A stretch of DNA of 38,978 nt from Geitlerinema sp. BBD 1991-9 (GCA_001657325.1 LWRO01000037.1:1-38978), one strand, 5' to 3'; positions 1-8,180 are shown, counted from the first letter of the stretch. A program made the numbers and translations. The notes: a model not told the origin generated them from the letters alone.

Positions 1-1
1 C

Positions 2-229
2 ATCGACGAGACTCCTGAAGAACCGATTGAGGAACAGCCAGAAGAGCCTATTGGTGAAACTCCTGAAGAACCCATCGACGAGACTCCTGAAAAACCCGAA
101 GAGCCTATCGACGAGACTCCTGAAGAACCCGAAGAGCCTATCGACGAGACTCCTGAAGAGCCGATTGAGGAACAACCCGAAGAACCCATCGACGAGACTC
201 CTGAAGAACCCGAAGAACCCGATAATACT
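2..229 (+). repeat. In-frame Pro/Glu-rich coding repeat
   Basis: Short coding units repeat here, built on ATCGACGAGACTCCTGAAGA and encoding IDETPEEP with PEEP spacers and two IEEQPEEP variants. The units stay in the reading frame of the downstream protease, so this is a protein repeat and not a CRISPR or intergenic array. Arrays like this can change copy number by slippage. Confidence 0.85.
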
Positions 230-3200
230 CAGCCCGATCCCGATGTTATTGAATTTACTCCAGAAATGGGCTTTCTTGAAAAGCCGATCGAAGTGTCTGA
301 AGGGATATGGTTCTTTGGCGGTAAGAGTCCCGACGAACTAGACTTGAAGACTTCATTTTCTAATGTTGCGGCGGCTGATACAACTAATACCGATCGCTTG
401 TGGGAAGGAGGCGACCTTGGTTTAAACCTAGATGGTTCTGATGTCACAGTCGGGGTCTGGGATGGGGGTAAAATCCGTGGAACCCACCAAGAATTGGCAG
501 GTCGAGTCAGCTATGGCGATTCTAGCAGCTATAACAATCATGCAACTCATGTTGCAGGAACCATCGGAGCAACTGGGGTAAAATCTGAGGCTCATGGTAT
601 GGCCAATCAAGTTAGTATTCAAAGCTTTGATTGGAACAACGATTTTCAGGAGATGCGTGACGCTGCTAAAAACGGACTTTCTCTTAGCAATCATTCATAT
701 GGAGCTATTCGGGGATGGACAAAAGGAAAATTTACGTGGACAGGATTTGAGGATGTCTATATCGATACCTGGATGGGAGATAGAGGGCGATTTTCCGAAG
801 ATCAAGGCTTTGGAAAATACTCTGGAACGAGTCACTCTCTTGATGATGTTTTATATGACAACCCTTACTTGCTGAGTGTCTGGGCTGCAGGGAACGATCG
901 AAACGATCGCTTCCTAAATGTTGCGAAAGACAATACTTATGTAGCGTACTTCTCACAAAATCCTGGGATTTCAGGTTGGACTGGAGCGGGTTGGTATCGT
1001 GTAGACAATTCAGGGGTGACGTTTGCCCCCAATCCTGATGGTTCTTCGGGAGGATATGATACTCTAAGCAATGCTCAAACTGCTAAGAATACATTGGTTG
1101 TGGGTGCTATCCATGATATTACAAAAGACCCATATACCAAGTCAGACGCGTCAATTTCCAATTTCTCTGCCTTTGGTTTAACGGATGACGGACGCCTCAA
1201 AGTTGATGTAGTTGCCAATGGTGTGGGCGTTCTATCAACCGTAGCAGACTCTGACAGTAGTTACGCTATCTATAGCGGAACATCAATGGCAGCACCTAAC
1301 GTGACCGGGACAGCTGCACTGTTAACAGAACACTACAAAAATTTGTATGGCGACATACCACTGGGTGCCACACTCAAGGCGATCCTGATTCACACTGCGG
1401 CAGAAGCAGGAAACGTAGGACCTGATTATATCTATGGATGGGGGGTTGTGGATGCTGCCGCTGCTGTCAACTTCATTGACACTGCGAAACAGCAAACCTC
1501 TAGTCGTCTAATTGAGGATACTTATAGGGGTTCGACACAAACCCATACTGTGACCAGTGATGGATCTGAGCCTCTTAAGGCAACCATAGTTTGGACTGAC
1601 CCGGCAGGTGTAACTCATGGTAACGGTTTGGATGAGACTACACGAGCTTTAGTCAACGATCTCGATCTTTGGATTGTCGATCCCAACGGTAACAAACATC
1701 GTCCTTGGACGCTCGATCCTAACAATCCTAGTGCCGCCGCTCAACGCAACAAACGGAACGAACTCGATAATGTCGAACAAGTTCTAATTGACAATCCAAT
1801 TCCAGGGACTTATACCGTTCATGTCGGGAACACGGGAGCATTAACAAACGGTCAACAAGACTTCTCGCTTCTTGTCAGTGGAGTTGGCGAACCCGAACCC
1901 GTGAAATCGAAAATCTCGGTGAGCGTCAAAGATGCCTCCGCCGGGGAACGCAAAGCCAGCGAAACGCAAAATCCGGCTGTCTTTACCTTGACCCGCGAGG
2001 GCGACCTCAGCCAAGCCGAAACCGTATCCTACAGTTTGGGCGGTTCTGCCGATAGTTCGGACTACGGCTACCTGTCAGGATTGGCAACCTTCGAGCCAGG
2101 TCAAGCTTCGATCGATATCAAAGTCATGCCGATCGACGATTCACGTTACGAAGGCAACGAAACCATTACCCTTAGCCTAAACGGATCTTCCGACTACGAA
2201 CTCGGTACAGTCACAACAGGTCAAGCCACCATCCACGACAACGATCCGCCGCCAATCTCTCAAATCAGCGTCGAACTGACGAATGGAATTGCCCGCGAAA
2301 CAGAGTATTGGCAAACCAGCCAGCCTGCTATCTTTACCGTTAAGCGCAGCGGCGGCGATAACAGCAAAGCGGAAAATGTTTACTACACCGTCAGCGGTAG
2401 CGCTGATAACGGCATCGATTACTCCGTGGTTTCTGGCGTCGTCACGATTCCTGCAGGTTCCGATCGCACGACGGTCAAAATCCAACCCATCAACGATAGC
2501 AAGTACGAAGGAACCGAAACCGTTTCACTGCAAGTGACCGCCAATCCCAATTACAAACTGGGCGCGACAACCAACGGTACTGCATCGATTGAAGACAACG
2601 ACTTCCCGCCATCGGTAATTACGGTGACAACTGAAGACTCCGTCGCCAACGAATCTGGCAATCCGGCTCAATTCCGCATCAACCGCAGCGGCGGAGACAA
2701 CAGTAAAGCCGAAACGGTCTACTACAGTCTCACGGGAACGGCGGAAAACGGCGAAGACTACACCTATCTCTCGGGTGTTGCCACAATTCTCGCAGGTATG
2801 ACTTCAACCGTCGTGACGCTGAATCCTCTCGACGATTCCACCTACGAGGGAACGGAAACCGTAACCTTCCAAGTCACCAATAACAGCAACTACAACCTGG
2901 GAACGACAACTCGGGGTGAAGCAATTATCGAGGATAACGATTCACCACCGCCAGTTGTCACCATTGGCGGAAATTCTCGCGCTCCCTATCTGTTCCAAGA
3001 AGCCTATAACCGCATTAACGGCAGCATCGAAGGAATTACACCGGTTGACAACGCCTATCGTTGGGGCAACGGTTGGACGCAAGAATTCCGCGATCGCAAC
3101 GGTAACGAAATGCTGTTGATGCTTGAAGACGGCGCGACAAAAGCCTTCTGGATGAAGGGAGTCAACCTCCAAGAGTATAAATACATGGGTGGTCCTGTCG

Positions 3201-4924
3201 GACGGACAATTAACGGTTGGTATGCCAACTTAGGCTATCCCCGTTCCGATGAAAATACGTTTACCCACGACGGCAAATATGCCGTGTGGCAAGCGTTTGC
3301 CGCCGAAGATGGCAAAGCCCGCATTCACTACCTATACGGTGTTGGTTCCGTGGCAACCTGGGGACAAATCGGTCGTAAGTACACCGACATCGGTGGAGCA
3401 ACGCACTGGCTCGGGATGCCCACTAGCCGCGAGTACAATTACAATTCCGATACCGTTTATTCGGACTTCGAGAACGGCAAGATTGCTTACCAACGGAGTA
3501 CGGGACGGTTGGAAGTCTTGCGTCCTGGGGAACTTCCCTCTTGGCTCATGCCAGTCACGACCCCCACTCCGGTTAAATCTACCGCTTTCGGCGTCAGTTG
3601 GACGGGCGAACTGACTCGCATCGATTTGGAAACCGGAGTCAGCGAATCTCTCGGAAGTACGGGATTTAGCAATCTCAATTCTTTGACGAGCGACGGTCAG
3701 GGTAAATTACTGACGATCGCCAATGTCGATTCGGCGGTTGGGGAAATTATTCAAATCGATCCCAGCGACGGAACGAGTCGAGTCGTATCCACCTTCAATA
3801 ACAATTTTGGTGGAGTCAAAGCCAGTATTCGCGGTTTAACTCGCGCCGCCGACGGAAGCCTCTACGCAATTCACGATACGTCAGGCGGCTCTATTGGCGA
3901 TGACGCTCTGTTCCGCATCAACCCGCAAACGGGTACGGCATCTGAAATTACGATACTCGATCGATCGAGTTTACAAAGTTTGGCAATGGCACCCTCTGGC
4001 AAACTGTACAGCATTGATATGAGGGACGGAGCGTTGATAGAAATCGATCCGAATACGGGTACCTCTAAAACCATCGGTGCCAAGGGCGGATTTCTAAACG
4101 TTCAAGGGTTGGCGTTTGACGATAACGGCGTTTTATACGCCACCGGACAACCCAATTCCTACACCGTCGATTTGCAAACGGGAGCCTTAACCCCTGTTCC
4201 CGAACTGGGAACCTTCCGAGGTCTGGCGTTCATTTCTGAAGGTCAGCTTACAAGTGCGCCGGGAACGTCAAACGCCACGACACTGTACGACATTACTTTT
4301 GACGAATCGAGTCAAGCTTTGGGACAACAACCCATTGCCAACGATAGTTCCAATACCATTTCCCGTGTGGTGTTTGGCGACCCAACTGTCGAACAGTCGT
4401 CCGGTCGTTTGGGGAATCGTCCCTTAGTGTTTACGGACGACCAGTCTGGCTACGACCAAGTCAAACTCGATGTAGGGGCAGGGTTCGAGCGATATTCCCT
4501 ATCTTTCGATTTCGACCCAGTTTGGTTAAACGGAGAGGAAATGAGGGTCCTTCTCGATACTCCCACAGTCCGAAATATCTACTTTGAAGCTGATGGAAGT
4601 GTTCGCCTGTATCCCTTTGGAACTGTTGGAACCTTTGACTTGAACGGTGTTAATCAAGTTGAAACGGAAATGGACTTTGAAGCCGACCGTTGGAAGCTGA
4701 TTGTCAACGGTAACGTTCTCTACGATGGTGAGTTCTTGCCTTCGAGTGACGACCTACGGGCTATTCGATTCAGTCTGGGGGCGTTGAGGGAAGTCAGTGG
4801 TAGCGTGGCGGCGATCGATAATATTCAAGTGAAAGGATTATCGAGTTCGTCTGCGACTACGCCTCCGCCAGTGGTGGGAAGTCCCGACCCTGGTTTTGCG
4901 CCTCCGGCTGCAACGACTCCTTAA
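2..4924 (+). CDS. Subtilisin-like (S8) protease with Calx-beta repeats, N-terminus beyond window
   Basis: The reading frame is open from base 2 with no stop. The first in-window ATG at 266 is internal, and the 88 codons before it encode a Pro/Glu-rich repeat (PIDETPEEP, EEQPEEP variants), probably a linker. The S8 triad is visible: Asp in VWDGG (codon 461), His in NHATHVAGT (539), Ser in SGTSMAAP (1283). After the peptidase come a beta-sandwich resembling the C-terminal domain of other subtilases (about 1500-1890), three Calx-beta repeats (about 1905-2235, 2255-2595, 2610-2945), LGFP-like repeats with LGYP and LGMP (about 2980-3500), a probable beta-propeller (about 3570-4250) and a last beta-rich domain. 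It is likely secreted or on the cell surface, but the signal peptide and any propeptide lie outside the window. The visible part is 1640 residues. The protease call is firm; the later domain names are by eye. Confidence 0.92.
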   Translation: MDETPEEPIEEQPEEPIGETPEEPIDETPEKPEEPIDETPEEPEEPIDETPEEPIEEQPEEPIDETPEEPEEPDNTQPDPDVIEFTPEMGFLEKPIEVSEGIWFFGGKSPDELDLKTSFSNVAAADTTNTDRLWEGGDLGLNLDGSDVTVGVWDGGKIRGTHQELAGRVSYGDSSSYNNHATHVAGTIGATGVKSEAHGMANQVSIQSFDWNNDFQEMRDAAKNGLSLSNHSYGAIRGWTKGKFTWTGFEDVYIDTWMGDRGRFSEDQGFGKYSGTSHSLDDVLYDNPYLLSVWAAGNDRNDRFLNVAKDNTYVAYFSQNPGISGWTGAGWYRVDNSGVTFAPNPDGSSGGYDTLSNAQTAKNTLVVGAIHDITKDPYTKSDASISNFSAFGLTDDGRLKVDVVANGVGVLSTVADSDSSYAIYSGTSMAAPNVTGTAALLTEHYKNLYGDIPLGATLKAILIHTAAEAGNVGPDYIYGWGVVDAAAAVNFIDTAKQQTSSRLIEDTYRGSTQTHTVTSDGSEPLKATIVWTDPAGVTHGNGLDETTRALVNDLDLWIVDPNGNKHRPWTLDPNNPSAAAQRNKRNELDNVEQVLIDNPIPGTYTVHVGNTGALTNGQQDFSLLVSGVGEPEPVKSKISVSVKDASAGERKASETQNPAVFTLTREGDLSQAETVSYSLGGSADSSDYGYLSGLATFEPGQASIDIKVMPIDDSRYEGNETITLSLNGSSDYELGTVTTGQATIHDNDPPPISQISVELTNGIARETEYWQTSQPAIFTVKRSGGDNSKAENVYYTVSGSADNGIDYSVVSGVVTIPAGSDRTTVKIQPINDSKYEGTETVSLQVTANPNYKLGATTNGTASIEDNDFPPSVITVTTEDSVANESGNPAQFRINRSGGDNSKAETVYYSLTGTAENGEDYTYLSGVATILAGMTSTVVTLNPLDDSTYEGTETVTFQVTNNSNYNLGTTTRGEAIIEDNDSPPPVVTIGGNSRAPYLFQEAYNRINGSIEGITPVDNAYRWGNGWTQEFRDRNGNEMLLMLEDGATKAFWMKGVNLQEYKYMGGPVGRTINGWYANLGYPRSDENTFTHDGKYAVWQAFAAEDGKARIHYLYGVGSVATWGQIGRKYTDIGGATHWLGMPTSREYNYNSDTVYSDFENGKIAYQRSTGRLEVLRPGELPSWLMPVTTPTPVKSTAFGVSWTGELTRIDLETGVSESLGSTGFSNLNSLTSDGQGKLLTIANVDSAVGEIIQIDPSDGTSRVVSTFNNNFGGVKASIRGLTRAADGSLYAIHDTSGGSIGDDALFRINPQTGTASEITILDRSSLQSLAMAPSGKLYSIDMRDGALIEIDPNTGTSKTIGAKGGFLNVQGLAFDDNGVLYATGQPNSYTVDLQTGALTPVPELGTFRGLAFISEGQLTSAPGTSNATTLYDITFDESSQALGQQPIANDSSNTISRVVFGDPTVEQSSGRLGNRPLVFTDDQSGYDQVKLDVGAGFERYSLSFDFDPVWLNGEEMRVLLDTPTVRNIYFEADGSVRLYPFGTVGTFDLNGVNQVETEMDFEADRWKLIVNGNVLYDGEFLPSSDDLRAIRFSLGALREVSGSVAAIDNIQVKGLSSSSATTPPPVVGSPDPGFAPPAATTP

Positions 4925-4949
4925 AAGTCAAATCAAACTATAGTTTCAG

Positions 4950-4982
4950 AGCGATCGCAGATGACACCGCGATCGCTTTTTT
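4950..4982 (+). terminator. Intrinsic terminator made of two HIP1 octamers
   Basis: AGCGATCGC (4950-4958) pairs with GCGATCGCT (4969-4977), giving a 9-bp stem and a 10-nt loop followed by a run of T. It lies 26 bases after the protease stop codon. Both arms are HIP1 sites. A third HIP1 copy sits at 4988-4995. Confidence 0.75.
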
Positions 4983-5070
4983 GTGGGGCGATCGCGTCTT
5001 TTTCCAAAAAATGATCGACTGCTCGATCGACTCCATCAATCGATCGACCCTACAACCCTAATAACCTCAC

Positions 5071-5364
5071 CTAACTCGCAACCCTTAAACCAACCCTCAA
5101 CCCCAAGCCAGCTAACAACCGTTGCAAGCGGGTAAACTCAATTTCTCCACTGGCTTGAAGCTGACAGGTCAATCGATCTAAATTTGTTTTAAAACTTGCA
5201 GAAAAGCCCTCAAGATTCCCCGCTGCTTCAATTACATTAAACAGTGCTTTGTGAATCAAGTGAGGATCGCCCTCTTCTAACACAACTTCAAGATACATCG
5301 CCGCCTCAGATGGCTCTTGAAGAGAAGTTATTAACTCATCGTGGTAACTGATACTTCGAGTCAT
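5071..5364 (-). CDS. HigA-like addiction-module antitoxin
   Basis: This 97-residue protein resembles the small addiction-module antidote family. It has the early pattern with EPSEAAMYLEVVLEEGD, a middle ALFNVIEAAGNLEG segment and a C-terminal helix-turn-helix-like part ending in LQRLLAGLGLRVGL. The family normally binds DNA and neutralises a RelE/HigB-type toxin encoded just upstream on the same strand. Here only a possible toxin remnant lies upstream (5336-5533), so the antitoxin may be orphaned. The helix-turn-helix core is less canonical than usual: the expected Ser/Arg recognition segment is replaced by FSASFKTNLDRL. Confidence 0.6.
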   Translation of the reverse strand: MTRSISYHDELITSLQEPSEAAMYLEVVLEEGDPHLIHKALFNVIEAAGNLEGFSASFKTNLDRLTCQLQASGEIEFTRLQRLLAGLGLRVGLRVAS

Positions 5365-5533
5365 TATTCCGTTTCTGATAATCTTGCCAATCGTTTTGGG
5401 GGTTTTTAATACGCTGATTCAAAAATAAATCGTAGCACTCGATCGCGGCGAAGGACTCGATGGAGATGTGGAGATCGATCGACTGTGCGATCGCCTCCAT
5501 CAACCCAACGCTCAATAATCCAGACACCCTCAA
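5336..5533 (-). pseudogene. Possible remnant of a HigB/RelE-type toxin
   Basis: An open stretch of 65 codons runs into the start of the antitoxin gene and overlaps it by 29 bases. Its C-terminal part (NDWQDYQKRNND) resembles the tail of phage-derived Gp49/HigB-like toxins, which usually precede this antitoxin class. The part before it lacks the conserved RelE-fold core, and a full toxin needs about 100 codons. I read it as a decayed toxin, but it could be a chance frame. Confidence 0.3.
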
Positions 5534-5592
5534 GCAATTCTTGATATCATATTAATTGAAACACCAAAAATATTGATTCATTCGTTCGAGCC

Positions 5593-5841
5593 ATGAAAAC
5601 GATTTCTCTATCAGGATATTTTGATGGTGAATCCATTCGTTTAGACGAGCCATACAACCTTCCACCCAACACAAAAGTCATTATCACCGTGATTCCCGAA
5701 GAAACCTCAGAACGCGAATCCTGGTTGAACTGGTCGATTCAAGCCCTCAATAACGCTTATGGTGAGGAAGATGAATATCCCCTCGACCCGAACAGTAGGG
5801 GCGAACGGCCGTTCGCCCCTACGGGGATATGGGTGATTTGA
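5593..5841 (+). CDS. Small antitoxin-like protein with REP-derived C-terminus
   Basis: This 82-residue protein begins MKTISLSGYFDGESIRLDEP and continues with a short beta-rich segment (NTKVIITVIPE). The layout is typical of small cyanobacterial antitoxin-like proteins with an AbrB-like or DUF104-like N-terminus. Conservation should continue past EDEYPLD, but from codon 68 the frame runs into a 28-bp palindrome (5795-5822) that encodes SRGERPFAPT, and it then stops in non-conserved sequence. The natural C-terminus appears to have been replaced by the palindrome. No toxin partner follows. It may be non-functional. Confidence 0.5.
   Translation: MKTISLSGYFDGESIRLDEPYNLPPNTKVIITVIPEETSERESWLNWSIQALNNAYGEEDEYPLDPNSRGERPFAPTGIWVI
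5795..5822. repeat. REP-like 28-bp perfect palindrome, copy 1
   Basis: The half-site is GTAGGGGCGAACGG and the second half is its exact complement, so the whole is self-complementary. It begins with GTAG, the tetranucleotide at the foot of enterobacterial REP hairpins. It lies inside the 3' end of the small antitoxin-like gene. The flank CCGAACA is shared with copy 2. Confidence 0.85.
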
Positions 5842-6057
5842 GACAATTGAATCGTCGCAATTTTTCTGAATTTTCTCTCGTTTTCTCGAAGCTGTTGGGA
5901 ATCTGATAAAATTGAATTGCTACCATTTTTAGGAATTTCCTATTAAACCGAACAGTAGGGGCGAACGGCCGTTTGCCCCTACGAGTATATGGGAAATCGG
6001 ATAGGATTGGATGGCAAGAATTTTTAGAAAATTTCTATCGATTTAGGTTAAACAATC
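5831..6057 (+). repeat. Three degenerate direct repeats of about 65 bp
   Basis: Units starting at 5831, 5897 and 5991 share a pattern close to GGGAAATCGGATA, then ATTGAAT, then AATTTTTAGAAAATTTC. The second unit also contains REP copy 2. The stretch has no gene. The units may be the non-palindromic part of a larger REP-containing element. Confidence 0.45.
5955..5982. repeat. REP-like 28-bp palindrome, copy 2
   Basis: The sequence is as in copy 1 except for one base in the second half (GTTTGCCCC instead of GTTCGCCCC), which leaves a single mismatch in the stem. It is intergenic, about 90 bases before the transposase gene. Confidence 0.85.
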
Positions 6058-6067
6058 TCCTATCTCT

Positions 6068-6649
6068 ATGAAATACGACCCTCGTATTCATCATCGTCGT
6101 TCCATTCGCCTCCCTCATTACAATTACGCCAAGCCGGGACTGTATTTCATCACCATCTGCGCTTACCAGCGACAGTGTTTGTTTGGTGAAGTAATCGACA
6201 GTCAAATGAATCTCAATATATATGGCAAAATTGTGGCAGAGGAATGGATGAGGTCAAGCGAAATTCGTCAAGAAATTATGCTTGATGCCTGGGTGGTGAT
6301 GCCAAATCATTTTCATGGATTGGCAGAAATTGTTTGCACAAACGCGAACATTGTCGGGGCGAACGGCCGTTCGCCCCGACGAGATCGGGTATCTCAAACA
6401 ACGGTTTCAAGGCAGTTTCTTATGAAACCAAAATCGCTCTCTTCTCTCGTATCCGGTTTCAAATCTGCCGTCACGCGTCGCATTAACAGCCTGCGTCAAA
6501 CCCCTCGATTTCCCGTTTGGCAACGCAACTATTACGAACATATCGTCAGAGATGAAGTCGATCGCGATCGACTCCGCGATTACATCCACCACAATCCCCA
6601 TACCTGGAATCGAGACCAACTCCATCCCAAATGTCCCTCAAAATGGTAG
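6068..6649 (+). CDS. REP-associated tyrosine transposase (RAYT, Y1 family)
   Basis: The 193-residue protein has the layout of the IS200-like Y1 transposases associated with REP sequences. It begins with HHRRSIRLPHYNYAKPGLYF, has the HUH metal motif as MPNHFHG, and has a C-terminal helix with the likely nucleophilic tyrosine in WQRNYYEHIVRDE. The family nicks single-stranded DNA at REP hairpins. A palindrome (6353-6380) lies inside the gene between the HUH motif and the tyrosine helix and is translated in frame as VGANGRSPRR. A second palindrome (6646-6673) provides the TAG stop codon. Both key motifs survive, so the enzyme may still work. The exact C-terminal end before the insertion is unknown. 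Confidence 0.85.
   Translation: MKYDPRIHHRRSIRLPHYNYAKPGLYFITICAYQRQCLFGEVIDSQMNLNIYGKIVAEEWMRSSEIRQEIMLDAWVVMPNHFHGLAEIVCTNANIVGANGRSPRRDRVSQTTVSRQFLMKPKSLSSLVSGFKSAVTRRINSLRQTPRFPVWQRNYYEHIVRDEVDRDRLRDYIHHNPHTWNRDQLHPKCPSKW
6353..6380. repeat. REP-like 28-bp perfect palindrome, copy 3, inside the transposase gene
   Basis: The core is the same as copy 1, but the foot is GTCG/CGAC instead of GTAG/CTAC, so it remains a perfect palindrome. It lies in frame within the transposase coding sequence and adds about nine residues (VGANGRSPR) without a stop. Confidence 0.85.
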
Positions 6650-6673
6650 GGGCGAACGGCCGTTCGCCCCTAC
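6646..6673. repeat. REP-like 28-bp perfect palindrome, copy 4, carrying the transposase stop codon
   Basis: Identical to copy 1. The stop codon TAG (6647-6649) is part of the GTAG foot, so the transposase terminates inside the element. The hairpin could also act as a transcription terminator or mRNA-stabilising structure, although no T-run follows. Confidence 0.85.
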
Positions 6674-6722
6674 GTCCCCAAACCCGTCAAAATAAGGAAT
6701 CGCAACCCACAAACCGATTCCC

Positions 6723-7058
6723 ATGAAACACCTCTCTCTCCAAAACATCCCCACCCAAGGCGTTTCCCACAATCCCAACATCCGCAAACAAGTGATGTTG
6801 AAATCGGGAGATCTCCCTCACCTGACGAACTTCGCCCAAGCCAGATTCGCCCCCGGACAAGTGGCCGCCGCCCACGCCCACTCGGATATGTGCGAAGTGT
6901 TCTTTGTCGAATCCGGTTCGGGGACAATTTACATTGACGATACACCCTATCCCCTCGAACCGGGAACCTGCATCGCCGTGGAGGTGGGAGAAGTCCACGA
7001 GATCTCGAATACAGGAGAGGAGGAACTGGTGTTGACCTATTTCGGTTTGCAAGTTTAG
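6723..7058 (+). CDS. Cupin-domain protein
   Basis: A 111-residue single-domain cupin. Cupin motif 1 is seen as AHAHSDMCEVFFVESGSG with two His and one Glu as probable metal ligands. Motif 2 is PGTCIAVEVGEVHEI with the fourth ligand His. The turn between them (YIDDTPYPLEPG) is typical of small Cupin_2 proteins. Substrate and reaction cannot be told from sequence. The ATG at 6723 is the first possible start. It lies 49 bases after REP copy 4 and ahead of the fructosamine-kinase-like gene on the same strand, separated by 131 bases, so co-transcription is uncertain. Confidence 0.8.
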   Translation: MKHLSLQNIPTQGVSHNPNIRKQVMLKSGDLPHLTNFAQARFAPGQVAAAHAHSDMCEVFFVESGSGTIYIDDTPYPLEPGTCIAVEVGEVHEISNTGEEELVLTYFGLQV

Positions 7059-7115
7059 CGGGTGACGCAAGGGGAGATGAGAAGGTGGGGAGATGGGGAA
7101 ACGATCGAAGAGCGA

Positions 7116-7173
7116 GAAAAATCGCAAATCGCCCATAATGAGATGATAAGAAAGAGTGAAAAATCGCAAATCG
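7116..7173 (+). repeat. 16-bp exact direct repeat in intergenic spacer
   Basis: GAAAAATCGCAAATCG occurs at 7116-7131 and again at 7158-7173, just before the kinase gene start. The spacer also holds a purine-rich stretch near 7070-7100. No function is evident. Confidence 0.6.
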
Positions 7174-7189
7174 TCAATCGTAAATTGCC

Positions 7190-8062
7190 ATGTGGGAACA
7201 AATCGCCGCACACGTGACTGAAACCACTGGAGAGCCGTTTGGTGTTGCGTCGAACCAATCCGTCGGCGGTGGCTGTATCAACCAAGGAAGTAAACTGTCT
7301 GACGGAAAACGCACGTTCTTCGTCAAACTCAACCAAGCCTCAGCCGCCGATATGTTCGCTGCTGAAGCGGTGGGGGTGAAGGAGATGTGGGAGACGCACA
7401 CGATTCGGGTTCCCAAGCCGATTTGCTGGGGAACAGCAGGGAATTCGGCGTATTTGGTCATGGAATGGCTGGATTTGCGGGGTCGGGGTGGCAATTCACA
7501 GGTTTGGTGGGAGATGGGGCGCAAGTTGGCGCAAATGCACCGAACGGGAACGATCGATCGATTTGGTTGGCATCGTAACAACACCATTGGCTCGACACCC
7601 CAGGTCAATACTCGAACAAACGACTGGGCGGAGTTTTTCGCGGAACACCGCATCGGCTTTCAATTACGATTGGCGGCCCGCAAAGGGATGCGATTCGAGG
7701 GTGGCGATCGATTAGTCGAGAAAATCCCCGCATTGTTAGCAGGACATCGACCGATTCCTTCGATCGTTCATGGGGATTTATGGGGTGGAAACGCTTCGAT
7801 TACAGCAGACGGCGAACCCGTGATTTTCGACCCGGCGACGTATTACGGCGATCGAGAAGTCGATATTGCCATGACGGAGTTGTTCGGCGGCTTCTCGGGG
7901 GCGTTCTACCAAGGCTATAACGAAGAATGGCCGATCGATGAAGGGTACGAACGTCGCAAAACCCTTTACAATCTCTATCACATTATCAATCACTTCAATT
8001 TGTTCGGCAGCGGTTACGCGAGTCAAGCCCAACACATGATTCGGCAGCTTTTACGGGGCTAA
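7190..8062 (+). CDS. Fructosamine kinase family protein
   Basis: The 290-residue protein matches the length and order of bacterial fructosamine/ketosamine-3-kinase-like proteins. It has an N-terminal GGGCINQG segment, the Lys region FFVKLN, hinge VMEWLDL, a DWAEFFAEHRI stretch, the catalytic loop IVHGDLWGGN, and FDPATYYGDREVDIAM with the metal-binding Asp. Eukaryotic members phosphorylate fructosamines on glycated proteins so that they break down; bacterial members probably repair sugar adducts. The ATG at 7190 gives the full N-terminus of the family. The operon partner, if any, is the cupin upstream. Confidence 0.88.
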   Translation: MWEQIAAHVTETTGEPFGVASNQSVGGGCINQGSKLSDGKRTFFVKLNQASAADMFAAEAVGVKEMWETHTIRVPKPICWGTAGNSAYLVMEWLDLRGRGGNSQVWWEMGRKLAQMHRTGTIDRFGWHRNNTIGSTPQVNTRTNDWAEFFAEHRIGFQLRLAARKGMRFEGGDRLVEKIPALLAGHRPIPSIVHGDLWGGNASITADGEPVIFDPATYYGDREVDIAMTELFGGFSGAFYQGYNEEWPIDEGYERRKTLYNLYHIINHFNLFGSGYASQAQHMIRQLLRG

Positions 8063-8124
8063 CCCTCCACGGCTAAAACTCGCCCCCGGAGCGTGTGTTG
8101 CTGGCACGGTCAGCCAAAATACGG

Positions 8125-8153
8125 TTGGCTCGATCGACCGGATCGGTTAAAGT
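8125..8153 (+). promoter_or_regulatory. Candidate sigma70-type promoter
   Basis: TTGGCT (8125-8130) and TAAAGT (8148-8153) are separated by 17 bases and would give a start near 8160, ahead of the small protein/ATPase/transporter genes. The -35 box overlaps one arm of a small inverted repeat (AGCCAA...TTGGCT, 8112-8130). Predicted by eye. Confidence 0.35.
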
Positions 8154-8180
8154 ACAAAAAAGGTGCGATCTCCAACCTCG

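Noticed and set aside
2-229. Repeat array considered as CRISPR
   Set aside because: Units have no spacers and stay in the protein frame; they encode a Pro/Glu-rich repeat.
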